Positions 1 to 13,200 of a stretch of 64,000 bases of DNA are shown here, in pieces (the stretch's first letter is position 1; every line of letters begins with the position of its first letter). A program made the position numbers and the translations under genes. The DNA is from Taenia hydatigena. Its lineage: Eukaryota > Platyhelminthes > Cestoda > Cyclophyllidea > Taeniidae. Location: positions 6,910,869-6,974,868 of the forward strand of contig JADWOT020000006.1 in the NCBI GenBank assembly GCA_036345935.2, given 5' to 3'. Under the pieces are notes generated by a model that was not told where the DNA came from, did not search any database, and was given only the letters and a program-made list of their open reading frames with translations.

Positions 1-949
1 TAAGGCAGTTCAGACTTGGAGTCCTGCCTGCGAGACGGTTGCAAGTAATGCATCAGCACAAACAACGGCGCCTCATTTAGTCGCGTTCTGTATTAGTCTG
101 CAGTGGTACTTAAGTGCAAGCAACCCGTTGCGTACACATCCTAATTCTTTCCTAGCGAGGTTCTGATATATATTGAGGCCACACTAAGGAATAGATTAAT
201 TTATAGCCCATGTCATCTCCACAAGTAGCATCTACTCCCAAGTATAATCTGCGTAGATGTGATACCCGAAGATCATTAAATAACCTCATACCGATTCCAT
301 GTGTGAACAATTTGGACAGCCGTGGTTACTATTGGCTCGATAATAAAAAATCCGTTCTACTAACCTACCTGCACCTCAGTTTTTACAAAACACGTTTTCT
401 GATAGAGAGTAGAGAAGTGGGATAAGACAACTATTTACAGCTAACCCCTTGGATTGTTCTTCAAGGAAAGAAATCATCACGTTTACTGCAATATTGAGAT
501 CCCATGAGAGTCATTTAAATTCAGAAAATTTATGCTGGAAATTTAAAAACAGATGCAGAGCTTTGCAACGGCCCCTCGGAAATGATGCAAAAAAAAGCAG
601 GTAGATTAAATATCTAACTTTTTGTTGTCAAAGGAAAGAAAATTAGCGTTTTTGCACCGCAAAGCATTTACACTATGCACACTAAACTCCAACTTCTAAA
701 AGCGTGGACGGTGGAATCCCAATGTTTAATCCTCATTGAAACTTTAAATAAATTGCCAAATTTGAACAAGGCGTAATTTACCTTGCAGCAAGACAAGCGA
801 TAAATTATCGTAGGTCCAACGTTAAGTTTCTAATTCAAATCGAAACCACACTGGGGGGCATATTTAAACAAAGCAAGTGCGCACACACGCAGCCACATAT
901 GAATGACGAAGGAGTTAACGCACAGCCACACGCGCGCATGCTTCTGTGA

Positions 950-1240
950 AAAGCAGGAAGAGGCGGGGGAGGAGGCGGAGAAGAAGGAGGAGGCGAGGGA
1001 GTGGGTGGGAGGAGGTGTGTGCATAAAGGGTTGGAGAGGACGTGGAAAGTGAAAACGTCCAAGTATAATGCTTAGAGGAGGGGAGGCGGCTTGTGTGGGT
1101 GCGTGCGTGTGTGTGACTGCGCGCGACACCATCCCGACAAACTTCCCAGTCCCCTCCCCTCTCGCCCTCTCGTTTTCCTCCTCCTCGTCCGCCTTACCTC
1201 TCCACCACTTGCCCGTCGATTTGGGCAAACTATTAGCAGC
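950..1240. repeat. Polypurine tract followed by polypyrimidine tract
   Basis: Positions about 955-1085 are almost pure G/A on the plus strand, with GGAGG-type units. Positions about 1140-1260 are almost pure C/T with CCTCC-type units. The two tracts are partly complementary, forming an imperfect GC-rich inverted repeat. It could mark a promoter or be triplex/hairpin-prone simple sequence. No gene start is evident next to it. Confidence 0.5.
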
Positions 1241-2139
1241 AGTAGCAGCAGTTTTAGCAGCCATCGCGCTTGTGGTTATACCCCCACTGAAGCAATATAC
1301 CTCGCACCTCTATTTTCGGCAGATTTGGATTAAAAATTGGCCACATTTTACGGAATCAAATGACGTCCGTAGTAAAATTAGTAAAATTTGGTTGTAGACA
1401 AATTTTCGCGCCTGACTTGTGCAATTATTGTGAAGGTTCAACGCTTAAAAATAGGCTAATTTACAATAATTGCAGCTGTCAAAAGTGATTCATCGGTATT
1501 TGTAGCGCACCGCATATAACCTGCAGCCTGCTCCCTCATAGGTATTTAATTTACATTTCAACAAGCTGTTAGAAGGCGTCAGATTTCGGGGTCTTTCTGG
1601 GCTACCCACCATTCGCACCAGATTCCTTATGACGCTAACGTCATAGGTCCACTCGGTCAGTCGAAGAAGCAATACTTTATAAATATGAAAAGTTGAAGCA
1701 TAGGATGGATAAGGAATCTTGCATGCAGCCTATGAACTTTTAGCATAAAGTAGGTTTATAAATCACGTAAAACGGTTTTGTATAGATGGGACACTAACCT
1801 CACGTCGTTATAAGGCGGCACGTGTAAAAGGTGCTCGCCAGAAGCATTAATCCGCAGTAATAAATTCCACAGGTATTTTTAGGCGCGTGCGTGGGTGTTT
1901 TAAATCCAAAGGCTAGAAATCCAGTGCAGCGACAGTAGACTAGGGGGAAGGTGAATGACCGAATGAGTGAATGGGCGGGTGAATAGATTGATGGATAAGT
2001 AGACACGACGACCTATTGTTGATGACTTCTGATGACTGTGTGCGCGCGTCAGACACCAAGGCAGAAAAATAAATGCAACAAAAATGCTGCTGGGGCAATG
2101 TGTTCTCGCGCAGCACTAACATACGCTCGCGGTACTGTG

Positions 2140-2340
2140 ACTGGTCAAGTGGATGCGCGCTTTAACGCGTGCATGCATCCCTTTGGACGTACATGTACGC
2201 ACGGATGTACACGCACGTGCGCACGTAAAAATTAAAGTTTGTGCGAATGCAAGTGTGCGTGTGTGCGTGCGTGCATGCGTGTTGCACGCTTGGAGGTGCA
2301 TGTGTGCGTGCATGCGTGCTTGCTTGCTTGCACGTGCGCG
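2140..2340. repeat. Alternating purine-pyrimidine (TG/CG/CA) tract
   Basis: A degenerate run of GTGCGTGCATGCGTG-like units, alternating purine and pyrimidine, gives spurious open frames on both strands. It is Z-DNA-prone simple sequence with no sign of a gene. Confidence 0.55.
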
Positions 2341-4302
2341 TGTTCCTCATAAGCAGTCGTCCTTGAGAGGAGGGGCAAACCTATTGACTACTGCATTCTT
2401 ATACAAAAAAGACAATCAATGCTCTTCTATCCGCGCGCTCTCTGTGTAAATATGCGCGGCCAGGAATAGACACAAAGGACAGGCACTTTGCTAATTGGCT
2501 GCGAAATCTGCCTGTCCACTGTGATTCGACTTTCTTCCCTCCATCGAGTGATTGTTACACCTGCACCAATTCCCCACATTCACATCTTTGCCGTCTTAGG
2601 GCGATGAGGGGGAGAAATGACTTATTGATGTGGTATTGCATGCAAACAAATACATTAATTTCACCCTAGAACTTGAAAGATACACAATGAAGCAGTTTAC
2701 ACTGCTCCTGGTGCAGTTAGCAGGTGCATACAACTCCTCATTTCATTTCCATAGCGCCAAATTATGCCAAGATTTTCACACATCAATTTGTAGCTAATAA
2801 TAGTGTTAGTCAACTAGCAAGACACTTGTGAATATTCTGTGATCACTGGTGGTTAAGGGATCACACATGAAATAGACTCATTCAGCTATCGTTGGAAGGA
2901 TGAATTATACTTCTAATGGTTTGTCTTTTAACTGGATTACGACATTGCATCGCCCACCTTGAGACACGGCCATCGACATTTACAACGCCTAGAAGGACAA
3001 AGTTTTGGCGAGTGACTCACACCATTCAGGTGCTGTTAAGCCAAGACTAAGGCGCAATTAAAACCAAGGGTCAGTTCACAACTTCCCCCCCCCCCCCTTC
3101 TCCCCTTCTCCGGTTAGACAGAACGAGACGAAAGCGAGTGAGACATAGGGTTTGTGACCCCACTATCCACACCACAGTAACGAATTAAACACTTTCGTGG
3201 ATTTCACTGTAGACACAAATTGGCTAGAGGTATGAAGACACGACTTGTGCAAGCAGCTAGGTACATGCAGGAGGCAGGGGGGTAAAAGTGCTATTTCATT
3301 TTTGCCTCTTAATTTAAAAAAAAGACAGAGTAATTGTACTTCTCATGCACATGGAATGCAACACGGAGTGTTCCCTCTCGGTCTTATTTCACGAAAAGTT
3401 GTGTTGTGTATTAAAACAGGTCCCATTTATGATATAGAAATGAAAGATTTCAAGGTATCTTCTGGCACCTCCAAGAATCAACAATGTTTAAAGCATAAGA
3501 GGTTGACGAGTCTAAAACAGTAAACCACGAATCCAGTCTACCTTTTCTGGGGAACTTAAAAATTACTGTCAATTTGATCATTTTTCATGTTCTAAAGCAG
3601 TGGATGACTCACTACACCAAATTTAAACCTCTGAGTTGAACATCTCGTCGATTAGCCAATGAAAATCGGACGCAATATAGAGCCCTTTCAGGTCAACAGT
3701 CAGACGACCTGCATATCTGTTTATGCTGGATTTAAATGGCGCACCCTAAAGCGCATTTTGTTGGCTAACCAAATCACTATTTTTTGCTCAATTTGTTTCA
3801 TTTCTTAGAGGCTCAGAGGAGAGGGAGTGACCTATTACTTCTGCCTCCCAAAGCAAGCAGCCTTCTTTAAACGACTATTCTAGCGGCACAAATGGATAAA
3901 TTCATAGAATGGACACACTCAGAAGTCTGCAATTTATCATGTGCACTATTTTAAAATTTTTTGCTTTTACTTCCACCACACTTGGTAACATAATAGCAGA
4001 GCGGAATCAAGCAATACTGCCTAGAAGTTTTTACGACACCCATTGTCACTTACTTTGATAGGTCAAACTCAAGCAATCTTTTTATTGCGCGATTTTTTGT
4101 AACTAGTTATAATTAACTGACATCAAGCAAATGTCACTTATGCGTGACGCTGTCAATGTGTAAAAAAGGATTTATCAAAGCAGCGTTCTGAGCAGACGTG
4201 ATTCAGTTGTTCTGTGTCTTTTAAGCGAGATTTCGGTGGTTGAAGTGCAAATTGGTCTTGGGCTGGTAAAATTTGCTTTGAATCTACATCTAGTATTTAT
4301 GC

Positions 4303-5049
4303 TCAGGCTAATATTCCCGAAAGGGTAAGGACTGCAAGCTTAAAGCTACCACTAAGCACTTCATTTCGAACCAATTCGTAAGGTTGCACACCTATGCTAT
4401 GCTTCTGAGACTGAACGAAATCAAAATCATTAAGATGTCGTTGATTTAGAGTCTCGCACTTCCTTGAAAACGGTGAGAAACACACTTGCAGCAATATTTT
4501 GGCTTATTGCGGAGCTGAAATTACATAAAGAATGAAACTAACCTAGCCGAGAGGTTGAAGTTTCATTAATGCTTGTTTGATCAACGCAGACCGTGAGTAC
4601 GCTGAATCGGGTCATTTTAATGTAGGCGAATCATTAGTTAAGCCATTTCATCCGTCTGAATTGCATCTACCCAGAGGTGAATTCTCATAAATCTACTCAG
4701 CGAAACGCTCAAGCACTCCTGATGCCCTTTACCACTCACAGAAGTTTCACTGAAAGAAACTATTCTAGCATTTGGTTTTGTTAACCGGATCGATGCGTTG
4801 TTGTCCACTCCAACTGGATGCTCTGCCAATGCATCGAGAAGGTGGGATTTCATTCAAATCTGCCTTACCAAAGTGGCTGTCAATTGAAAGGAGCTTGCAC
4901 AGGAAAACCCAATTGATCACTCGTAGGCAATAATCCGAATGTGGGCTAAGTAGATTAGATTTTCTGGAACACACTTCTGGAGGAGATTCAGGTGCGAAAC
5001 CTGAAACTTGATGCAAGACGTAGCCTCTGCGACGCATAAATTCTATCCA
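4303..5049 (-). CDS. Unrecognised spliced gene, 3' part (three exons)
   Basis: Read on the minus strand, three coding blocks fit together. Exon 5049-4869 follows a pyrimidine-rich acceptor ending GTGTTGCAG and ends at the donor G|GTAAGG in phase 1. A 46-nt intron follows. Exon 4822-4740 ends T|GTGAGT in phase 0. Exon 4458-4303 ends at TGA. All joins keep frame and give about 139 residues beginning WIEFMRRRGYVLHQVSGF. An open frame also runs upstream to 5205, so the first acceptor is not certain. The peptide is mixed and non-repetitive, with no obvious motif or membrane segment. I do not recognise the family. Upstream exons were not found with confidence. The splicing is inferred by eye. Confidence 0.4.
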
Positions 5050-5344
5050 CTGCAACACGGGACTAACTTGATTGGTGAAATGGATTATGAGTGAAAGCAA
5101 TTCAAGCAATTTTTCGAGCGATTTTTCACAATACCACACTCCATAAAATTTCTCGAAAATGAAGTTTAAAAACTTATTTGAGGCGTGAATTCTTGACGTA
5201 TACATTCAAATGTGGCCATTCTTCTTCTTCATTTTACAGTAAACAAATCTAGATTCTTTAAGCTAAATAAAAGCACTTCATTTGCTTGTCACTTTAGACC
5301 TCATTAATATTTTAGGGAGTGGTAATGACTCACCTTTCTCGAAT

Positions 5345-5545
5345 TGTATGTAGCGCCCTTAGTTTTTCTGAAGACGAAAAAGTCATAATACTAGGGTAGG
5401 ATATGTACCGTCAACGCACAGGAGGGCTGAGGCACTACTGGCATGGCCCGGAACACTATGCCACCGCCCAGCGGAAGCACAGAAGCCCAGCTTTAAGTGC
5501 CCACGCAACCAAAACGAAGCGTTAACCATTTCAAGTGTTACACAG
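5345..5545 (+). repeat. Dispersed repeat S, copy 1
   Basis: Shares a diverged but collinear match with 6170-6370, including the pattern CTxxxCATGGCC followed by CTTTAAGTGCC or CCTTAAGTGCC. A third copy is at 63.1 kb. Frames overlapping it on the plus strand to about 5900 are probably not genes. Confidence 0.45.
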
Positions 5546-6169
5546 CCCCCTCTCCTTTCGAGCGCCGTTCCCGGCGCATCCCCATGGGCAACCGCTTGTA
5601 TCGGCCATCACAATGTGGTCGACGCTGCGGAGAAAACCACCCACGAACCTACCGCGTCAGTCATCATATCTGCAAGCAGCTGAGGGCACACTTGACAATT
5701 ACGTCACTGAACCCTTTTGCCAATTATGCGGGGGAACGTGTGGACCATCACGTCCATTCCTGGCCTGGACCAAAAGCCGAGTCATTTAACGAGAGACGCA
5801 ACCTAAAAATGAACTCGTGGGAAAAAGATTTCGCATCCATTTCTCCCCATCACTTTAATTTCACTTCAATGCTGCCCAGTTGCATCAAACTAGGTTCGGT
5901 TCGGTGAGCAGAAAATAGGCACCGTAGACAGCTCCGTAAAGAACTTTTCCAGTTAGTTCATGGTCACGGCCAGTGCTGCCTCATTAATAGCTTTCATGCG
6001 GAGCACAGGACCAAGGTGGTTGCTGGATGTTAACGTCATTTTTAGCTCTTCCCTTAGGGGATTGTCACAGATTTTCTCAACCGCAACTTATACCCTTTCT
6101 GTACTCAGATAGGGTTTAGCATCCGGGTATAGAAATCAGAATAGTTGTCCCTTGAACTCGGGTTTGCTT

Positions 6170-6370
6170 TTCGCTACAAATAATGTGGCGCCCCGAGGTT
6201 TTCTAAATGAAAGATGTCAAGACAAAAGCAGAATTTGTATTGCCAACGTTCAGACGGGTTGCGAAGCTCCTAGCATGGCCAGGAGTCAATGCTGTCCACA
6301 ACGACTGAGCCTTAAGTGCCTGCGTGCATAAAGTGATCAAAACATTCCATTTTAAGCATGCAGTACTATT
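6170..6370 (+). repeat. Dispersed repeat S, copy 2
   Basis: Collinear with copy 1, with roughly two-thirds identity by eye. Key anchors are GCATGGCC and CTTAAGTGCC, followed by a shared region with AAxxGxTxAAxCATT. It has no coding signal. Confidence 0.4.
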
Positions 6371-6399
6371 TTTTGCAAAACAGGAATCACAGTGATTGG

Positions 6400-9300
6400 C
6401 ATCAGAGCCTGTTATCGGTGTTTACGGTGAGAAAATTGACAACACAGACATTTGTTACCACCTGATTCGAATAAAGCTTGACAAATCGATATCACCGTGT
6501 CATCGAGGTCAAAGTTGAAGCAATACTTCTATTTACCGAATTCGAGAATCACGATTTCCATTGATGCTTAAATTCTTAAGAATTTTTTAAGGCTTTCTTG
6601 TGGAAATAAGTACAATCTAGAGATTAGTGTAATTCCAAGATTTGTCTTCCCTAAACGACTTATTGTGACTTCTAGAAACATGTGACTTACGATTGTTAAT
6701 CAGCATACATTATGAAGCATGGATATACGCAACAGTCTGTTGCTAAGTTCCCATCATCCGGATTCCCCATTTCATTAAGTACGGGTTGAACCGCTTTAAG
6801 AATCAAGTTTACTGTAGTTCAAAGCCACAAATGCTTTGCAAATTTTTATTACTTTTTGCAAGGGTGCAGTGGGAGGATGCATCGTAAAGAAATGGTTTAA
6901 ACTATTTCTTCAGCATATATTATTGAACCCCAAAAAAATAATCAACCCATTCTTCCCCTCTTTCACCCTATAAACACCCGCCTTTGGGAAGGGAACGTGC
7001 GCTGACAGACCTGCTTGTGATAAGAAATGAGTTTTGCATTTCAATATCCGTTAACTGAACGAACAAATCACCGGCTACCCTCAAGCCATCCACTCACTAT
7101 CGACCCCACACTTCTAAGGCCAGCACGACCTCATTCTCACAGGACAATGCTTGCCTTATTTGGAAGCGCGGTGTACTGCAGATGCAACCGCTCACTATGA
7201 ATGAATTAGTCCCAATTATGGCTAAAAGCAACCCAGTAGACATAAAACGGTTGAGTTAAAGATATGTAAGAAAATTCCTTCTTCGTCTCATTCAAAAAAT
7301 GTCAGAAGTAGTCAATTAGTCGGGAGAATAAACTTTTGCTGCACTCCAGGATGAAAGGGAAGGAAGGCGGGAAGGGTGGGATTATTTTGGCTTTTCGAAA
7401 CAAAACATCAATTTTGCTTTGTAATTAAAGGACCGAACCCACACCTAGAAGGCCATGCTAAACCTGTTGATTTGCCCATTAACTTGATTGCTAATCGAAT
7501 ATTAAATACAAGGCGCTGCAATTCCTGTTGCCCTGCCACAATCACCGTCAGCGCCACCGACTTAAGTGATCTTGAAAGTGTGGAACGTTGCAATCCATAG
7601 TGAAGTGGTTATACGTCTTTGCGTGCAAATTTCGAACCACGGATATGGAGATGAAAATGGCTGTAGGTTTTAATTTTTGCATTCAGTATATGAAGCTGAA
7701 TGTGAGAATGAAGCTTTATCCGTAGGTGGCTTCAACTCCCGAAAATTAAATCCACATCACTATATTTTATGCTACAGTTGAATAGTGTATTTGTTGGGAC
7801 GACTGGTGAGAACTTTTGTAGACTGGTCAAGATAGGCTAAATTGCATTCTTACGGCCCGAGTAAATCCCTGCTTCCTCCCTCACATCGGACGAAGTAAGG
7901 CAGTTAGCAGTAGCAGAAGGCCTTTTTGACATTATTTTGAGTATTAATGCCGTCCTAATAATTAAGGTTTGATCAACCACAAAGTAATCATTTAAGCATT
8001 CTACCGATTCTCCAAGGCCTGGCTTAATGTGGATGGTGATGAGGTTTTTTCCACAGCGCAGGACAGGGCTAGAACTTTGCTATCTGATTTTGCACAAATC
8101 CACAGAGTGTGTGAGAGTAAACGGATGTTAATAGTGGCAAGGAGGCAAGCAGGATAGCAGGAGAAGCGGGCGGGCGGGCGGGCGGACAGGCAAGCAGGCA
8201 GGCAAGCGGACGGGTGTAGGCAGGCGGGCGGGCGGGCAGGCAGTTCATTGATTGTGCGAACATCGCAGCCGTTTTCCTGGTGATTAACTCTTGCAGCTAC
8301 CACCACCACCACCAACTGCAGCCCTCCTCAATGGCCTCCTTTTTTCCCTCTTTCTCTATCTATGCCCCGCCCAATTCACGCAAATTTGCCAGTGAAAGGG
8401 TAGCGATAGCCCACTTCAGAAGGGAACTTTTTCGCTGCCTGAATTGTCTTCTTAGAGCGCATTCAGTGTGCTGAGAGATAGAGAGGTAGGTAAGGAGAAA
8501 AGGAGGGAGGTAGAGATGAGGGAGAGGAAGAATTATTGTCCAATCCTCACCCTCCTACTTCCCACTTGCCTGATGACCTTCCTCCCAGTAATGGCTAACA
8601 TCTTTTCTTGGCATCGACATTTGGCAATCGCGTAATCCCATGCAAAACGCAGTAGACGATTTGGAAATAAAAGTAAGATCAAAATGGGGATGTTGGAAAT
8701 GAGCTACAACATTTTACACAGGTAAAATTAGCAATACCTTATCGCAGTGGAAAAGCATTATGGACTGTAAATTATCAGGCAAGCCACCGAAAGAAGTCTT
8801 CCTCAGCTACCTAGTTTCCATTCCATGCTTAGCTACCTCATGATTACTAACATGTGGAAATAATGCGAGTTTTGCAGTCTGAAAAAGTTGCACTTTGAGT
8901 AAGACATTATAGACATACCAGGATTGAAAAGTAGACAAAAAAACCATTGCTTCTAAATTTCTAGCGACTCCAAACGATGCCATTTCGTTCGTGTGCCGGT
9001 TCTACGTGGAATGTGTAAAAGAAAAAAAAAACTTAGTGGCAAAAGTGCTTCAGCTCAGCACAACTGAACATTATAGTGTCCATGGCTATTACACAATAAT
9101 GCCGATTCACAACATGTTTAACAATGTTTTATAATTAAAATGCACAAGCCTATCTCATGATGTGGTAATTAAACTGAGGTGATTCTCTTGAAACATATAT
9201 TCGCACTAAAGGCTTAACTTATTCTCATTTTGCGCAAATTTCGAATTCACTCATAATTTAGGTACATGCAGAAAGAAGCTAACCCATCTTGACTGTGATT

Positions 9301-9580
9301 GCATCACTTAAAATGACCAAATATTATTTTTAGACATCTGTGCATATAGTGTAGGTCGAACATTTCCTAAAACCTCTTTTATTTTAGGGTTTTGATTGCA
9401 CCATTTGAGTAAGTGGGAATTCGAAATGGAACATTCGAATCATCTTACAAGGCTCAGGCGATAGATCTGCCGTAAATTGTGATTTTCGTACAGCATCAAA
9501 ATGCTGTTGTGGTTCTATGATATCTGCACTAATGTACTTTTAGCTACTCAGGCTCTTCGGTCATCGCAATTTGCACTTCC
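6400..9580. other. Intergenic, no supported gene
   Basis: Short open frames exist on both strands but none has convincing splice context. The only notable content is the GGGC-type microsatellite near 8165-8250. Confidence 0.5.
8165..8250. repeat. (GCGG/GCAG)n microsatellite, G-rich on plus strand
   Basis: The plus strand holds two clusters of consecutive GGGC units (about 8168-8185 and 8224-8240) separated by GGCA/AGGC units. Four or more G3 runs sit close together, so G-quadruplex formation is possible. The minus-strand frames across it are proline/alanine-rich artefacts of the repeat. Confidence 0.65.
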
Positions 9581-9584
9581 ATCA

Positions 9585-9725
9585 AGCGAGATGGTCTTTA
9601 AGGTGTTTTATAGTTTCCTGTAAGCTGCTACAAATTTTCTCTCCCATCGGTATAATCGTTCGAAAATGAGGAAAGACTGGAGGTGTAACAATATAAAGCA
9701 ATGCGTTTTGCTTAAAAAACAAGTT
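9585..9725 (-). CDS. Possible orphan terminal exon
   Basis: On the minus strand a pyrimidine-rich acceptor (CTTGTTTTTTAAG) is followed by an open frame beginning QNALLYIVTPPVFPHFRTII and ending KHLKDHLA at a stop. No partner exon was identified, and the family is unknown. It could be chance. Confidence 0.2.
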
Positions 9726-10221
9726 TAAAATGAGAGGTGAGCAGATTTGAACAAAATTGTGGCAGAGGGCTTTGTCAAACCCTGAGGTAGTGGAAAACCC
9801 CGACTCTTTAGTGGGGTGTTGACGATTTGTCAAATGCTATGGTACACCACAACAAATTTTTTCCTCAAGCTAGTATTTTCGATTTAGGGAGTGAGAGCGA
9901 ATTAGTAAATTGGATCATCGCTGCAAAACTACAACAGACATGCCGGAATATTGTCTTCAAAGCATTATCGCAAGCATTACATGAAAAGAGACACATTTTT
10001 CTGTTAAGCATTGAAGTAAATGGCATGTTAAAATTATCATGACGCAATGGACATCGATGCATTACGATTAATGGTTATTCGCATATTATGGCAGCATTTT
10101 GAGATTGGAAGCTAAATCTCGGTCTAGACTACCATAAACTCAATAAAAGTACTTTATAAACATCTGCGCGCTGTAATTCAACTGAATAAAATAAGTCTTT
10201 TTCAAGGTCAAAATGGTATAA

Positions 10222-13200
10222 ATGAGTGGAATGTGTTTTCGCCTAAATAACTTTGCACTACTGTTATTGCTATCGCTGACTTGTTTACGGTGCCTCCCCG
10301 TCATAAAATGGACACAATATCCGTGCGGCTATGACAGTCCCGTTGTTTATGACAGTGCTCTCCTTGTTGAAGATGAAAGTATCCATTTATCATGTTCTGT
10401 TTGTTCGCATTGTGAACCATATCTCGAAGAATGCAAAAAGGACTTCAGCCTTAGGAATTGGATGAAATCACTTCGCACTAAAGTTGAGAAGCCAAAAAAG
10501 CTGGGCAAAACACTATTTTCAGATGCTTCGAACATTCGCGAGAGGTATTATTAGACTGTATTCAATTTGATTACTTTTTTAAAATTGTGATGCCTTTTAA
10601 ATTAAGACTAAAGTAAGCAATTGGCAATTACGGCGTTTTGAATGGTTGTTGGGGGTGTATGTTGATTGTTGATTACGATCAAATAATAGTCACCGAGATA
10701 TACTGTCAAACACATATATCGCTATTGTTCCTCCAAATATTTTAAGAAAGTTTTATTGTTTATCGACTAACATATAACTTTTCGTTAAAACGTTTTTTTA
10801 AATAGAGTCCGTTTCCGACTCTTTGCGGGATTCGGATCCATTCCTGATGATATCCTTCGATCCGAGTCTAAGAACACCCTCTTAAAGCAGTTCTTTCTGA
10901 AAAACTACACAAAACAACAGCTAAACTTGTTTTATACAGTAGAAAAGCCCGGCAGAGCGCCACAACGAATAACTTCAATGAAGACACAATACACATCCCC
11001 TCGTGTCTACGTGTACATGGATCAACTCGTTCTCCGTCAGACACGAACAAAAGATACAGGTATATACACATGCATGTATCGTGGGCGTCCACGCATCATC
11101 TGGGCTATTACCGTACTCGCCGCTGGCAAGGAGCCCTATCGGCAGACTATTGCACCTATGATTTACCTTGACAACAACGTGACTGATAAAAAAGCTTCCA
11201 AATCAATCAGAACTTTAAGGCAGAAAACCATCATTCCAGCTAATATTCAGGTGAAGTTTAGTTATCTCTAAGTACCTTATAAAAAGCAAAAGTGGTGAAT
11301 TTTTTTATCTTAAGTGAGCAGAATGTCTAGTAAAAGTAATAGCAGAAAAGCACAGGTAATTGGGCAGATAATTAAATCAGATATCTTTTGACTGAAAAAC
11401 GATCTGGGTGCTTCACACGGAGAACACTAGCGTACATTAATGGAGTTCTAAGTACCACGTTTCAATTGGGCAAATCTATTTTAGAAATTGTCTTCAAACT
11501 AGGTGATGTTTTAAAAGCAGGCTCACTTTTCTACAGACAAATCTATAAAAATAATCTAGAATCAGATTCTTGTGCTAGGGCGCATCTCACAGCTGCTTTT
11601 AACCTGATGCTACTTTAATGATCCAAAGTCGTACACTTGAGTCACCCGCGAACTTCTGCACTGCAGGAGGTCTTAAATCAGGGGCATAAAAATTTGGTTA
11701 TAGCTTGCTTGTGTAAACATTTCTTTGAAGACGATCCTCATTTGTTCGAAGCGTGCCAAAATTTACTCCAAAAAAGCACAATTAAAGTAGAAAATTAAGA
11801 CTTCCGTTATAAGTCGCCACAGTTCATATAACCAACAGTAAATGTCGTCCTTCTGGGACAGAGTTTTTTTTGAAGAAATCAAGATTTTGACATTCTTAAG
11901 CGATTTTTGCCAAAGCTATTACTAGATCGGTGTTTGACTTATAGCTGACTGTGCCACAGGGTCCTAGAGTTAGACGAAGGCCTAGCACACCATTAAAAGA
12001 GGTGGTATGAAAGTAGTTGAGTTACGAGGGTCTAGGAGAGGATGCATAATTAAAGTTCAGTTTTAAATTGGTGAAAAAACTACTTGCTCTTTTTCCCAGA
12101 TATTTACCTCATGGGGTCCATGGTCGTCCTGCGTGCCATGCGTGGCCCAGCTGCCCCCAGGTATCCCTGAACTCGGTCTCTTTGAACGTGGCGGTGAGGG
12201 CTTTCAGATGCGCGTCGGCACATGTTATGCACGCATGCTTGATAGCTTCTTCCCCGTGAGGCCTTACAAGCTGGCACGCTATGCTACGAAGCCACTTCGA
12301 CAATTTGGCCGCTCTGGGTTGCCCTGTCGCTCCCACCTCATTGCCCGTGGGGTAGCGGAGTCGGGTATTCGGGCACTCAAGAAACGACCCAGCGAACTCA
12401 TCATTCGACCCTGTTATCGGCCTTGCCCTGCTCCAAAGGACTCGTATGTTACCTCAATTACTATTCCTTTTCGCAGACGGCTGGTAGTAATGGGTGGTCG
12501 TCTGCCCAAAAAGTGTTGTCGACCGCAATTTAGTCGATCATCATGGAGATTTTAGTCACTAGCGTTTTATCTGCAAGGGGGCTTATAGCCTTTTTGCTTC
12601 ATAATAAACCTGATTTATTGGTTTTGTTCTCTTTATCGGTGATCCACCCTTAACAATAAGATGAAATCACAAAGTGGCAACTTTTATGTAAGAATATTGT
12701 CACTTGTGTTTTTGCTGACTATATCTGCTATTTGCTTCTGCAAATAAAAACACTTGTAAGTGCAAAACTCTTAACCCTTTGTCTCGTTAGGAAGGGATTA
12801 TTAGATGTAATAGTGATTATGTCAATAAATACCCTTGTAGTTTACGACATTTATACAATCTTCATTATAGGTTTGTGTCATTCTTGAAATCAAAATTTAG
12901 ATGTTCTGGACAGCTTTTTTGATGAGCATATTGCTGATTCGTATTAATTAATAATTTAAATCACCTAGACAATCACATCATTACCAAAGTTTAACAGAAG
13001 TAGGGCAGCGGATTCAACCAACATTGCAAGCTCACCCCTTACAAGCTCATTAGAAGAATCAGCTCTAAAGGAAATCGGATGCAATGGAACAGTTTATAAT
13101 AAATAAACCCGAAAACCAAATTCTCTTATCCGAACCTACTCCTGCAGGACTTTCTTAATGTGGATTCGTAGAAATTTCCATGAACAACTCCGATTTTTAC

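Larger units (their letters stand above)
1..4302. other. Intergenic, no supported gene
   Basis: No open frame here has both splice context and protein-like composition. The stretch contains a polypurine and a polypyrimidine tract around 950-1240, TG/CG alternating sequence around 2140-2340 and a run of 13 C near 3090. Overlapping frames on both strands at 830-1400 and 2030-2450 come from this simple sequence. Confidence 0.6.

Noticed and set aside
830..1397. Overlapping frames of 75-144 codons on both strands
   Set aside because: They arise from purine/pyrimidine tracts, have skewed composition and lack splice or family support.
2032..2449. Five overlapping frames rich in Cys, Arg, His and Thr
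   Set aside because: All are products of TG/CG/CA alternating sequence.
5497..5907. 136-codon plus-strand frame
   Set aside because: Starts within repeat S and has no protein-like motif; overlapping frames exist nearby.
8001..8315. Minus-strand Pro/Ala/Cys-rich frames
   Set aside because: Translated microsatellite (PARPPA-type repeats).
9827..10062. Candidate exon on either strand just upstream of the Ig gene
   Set aside because: The plus frame has a good acceptor and a GTAAAT donor and the minus frame also looks plausible. The strands conflict and no partner exon was found.
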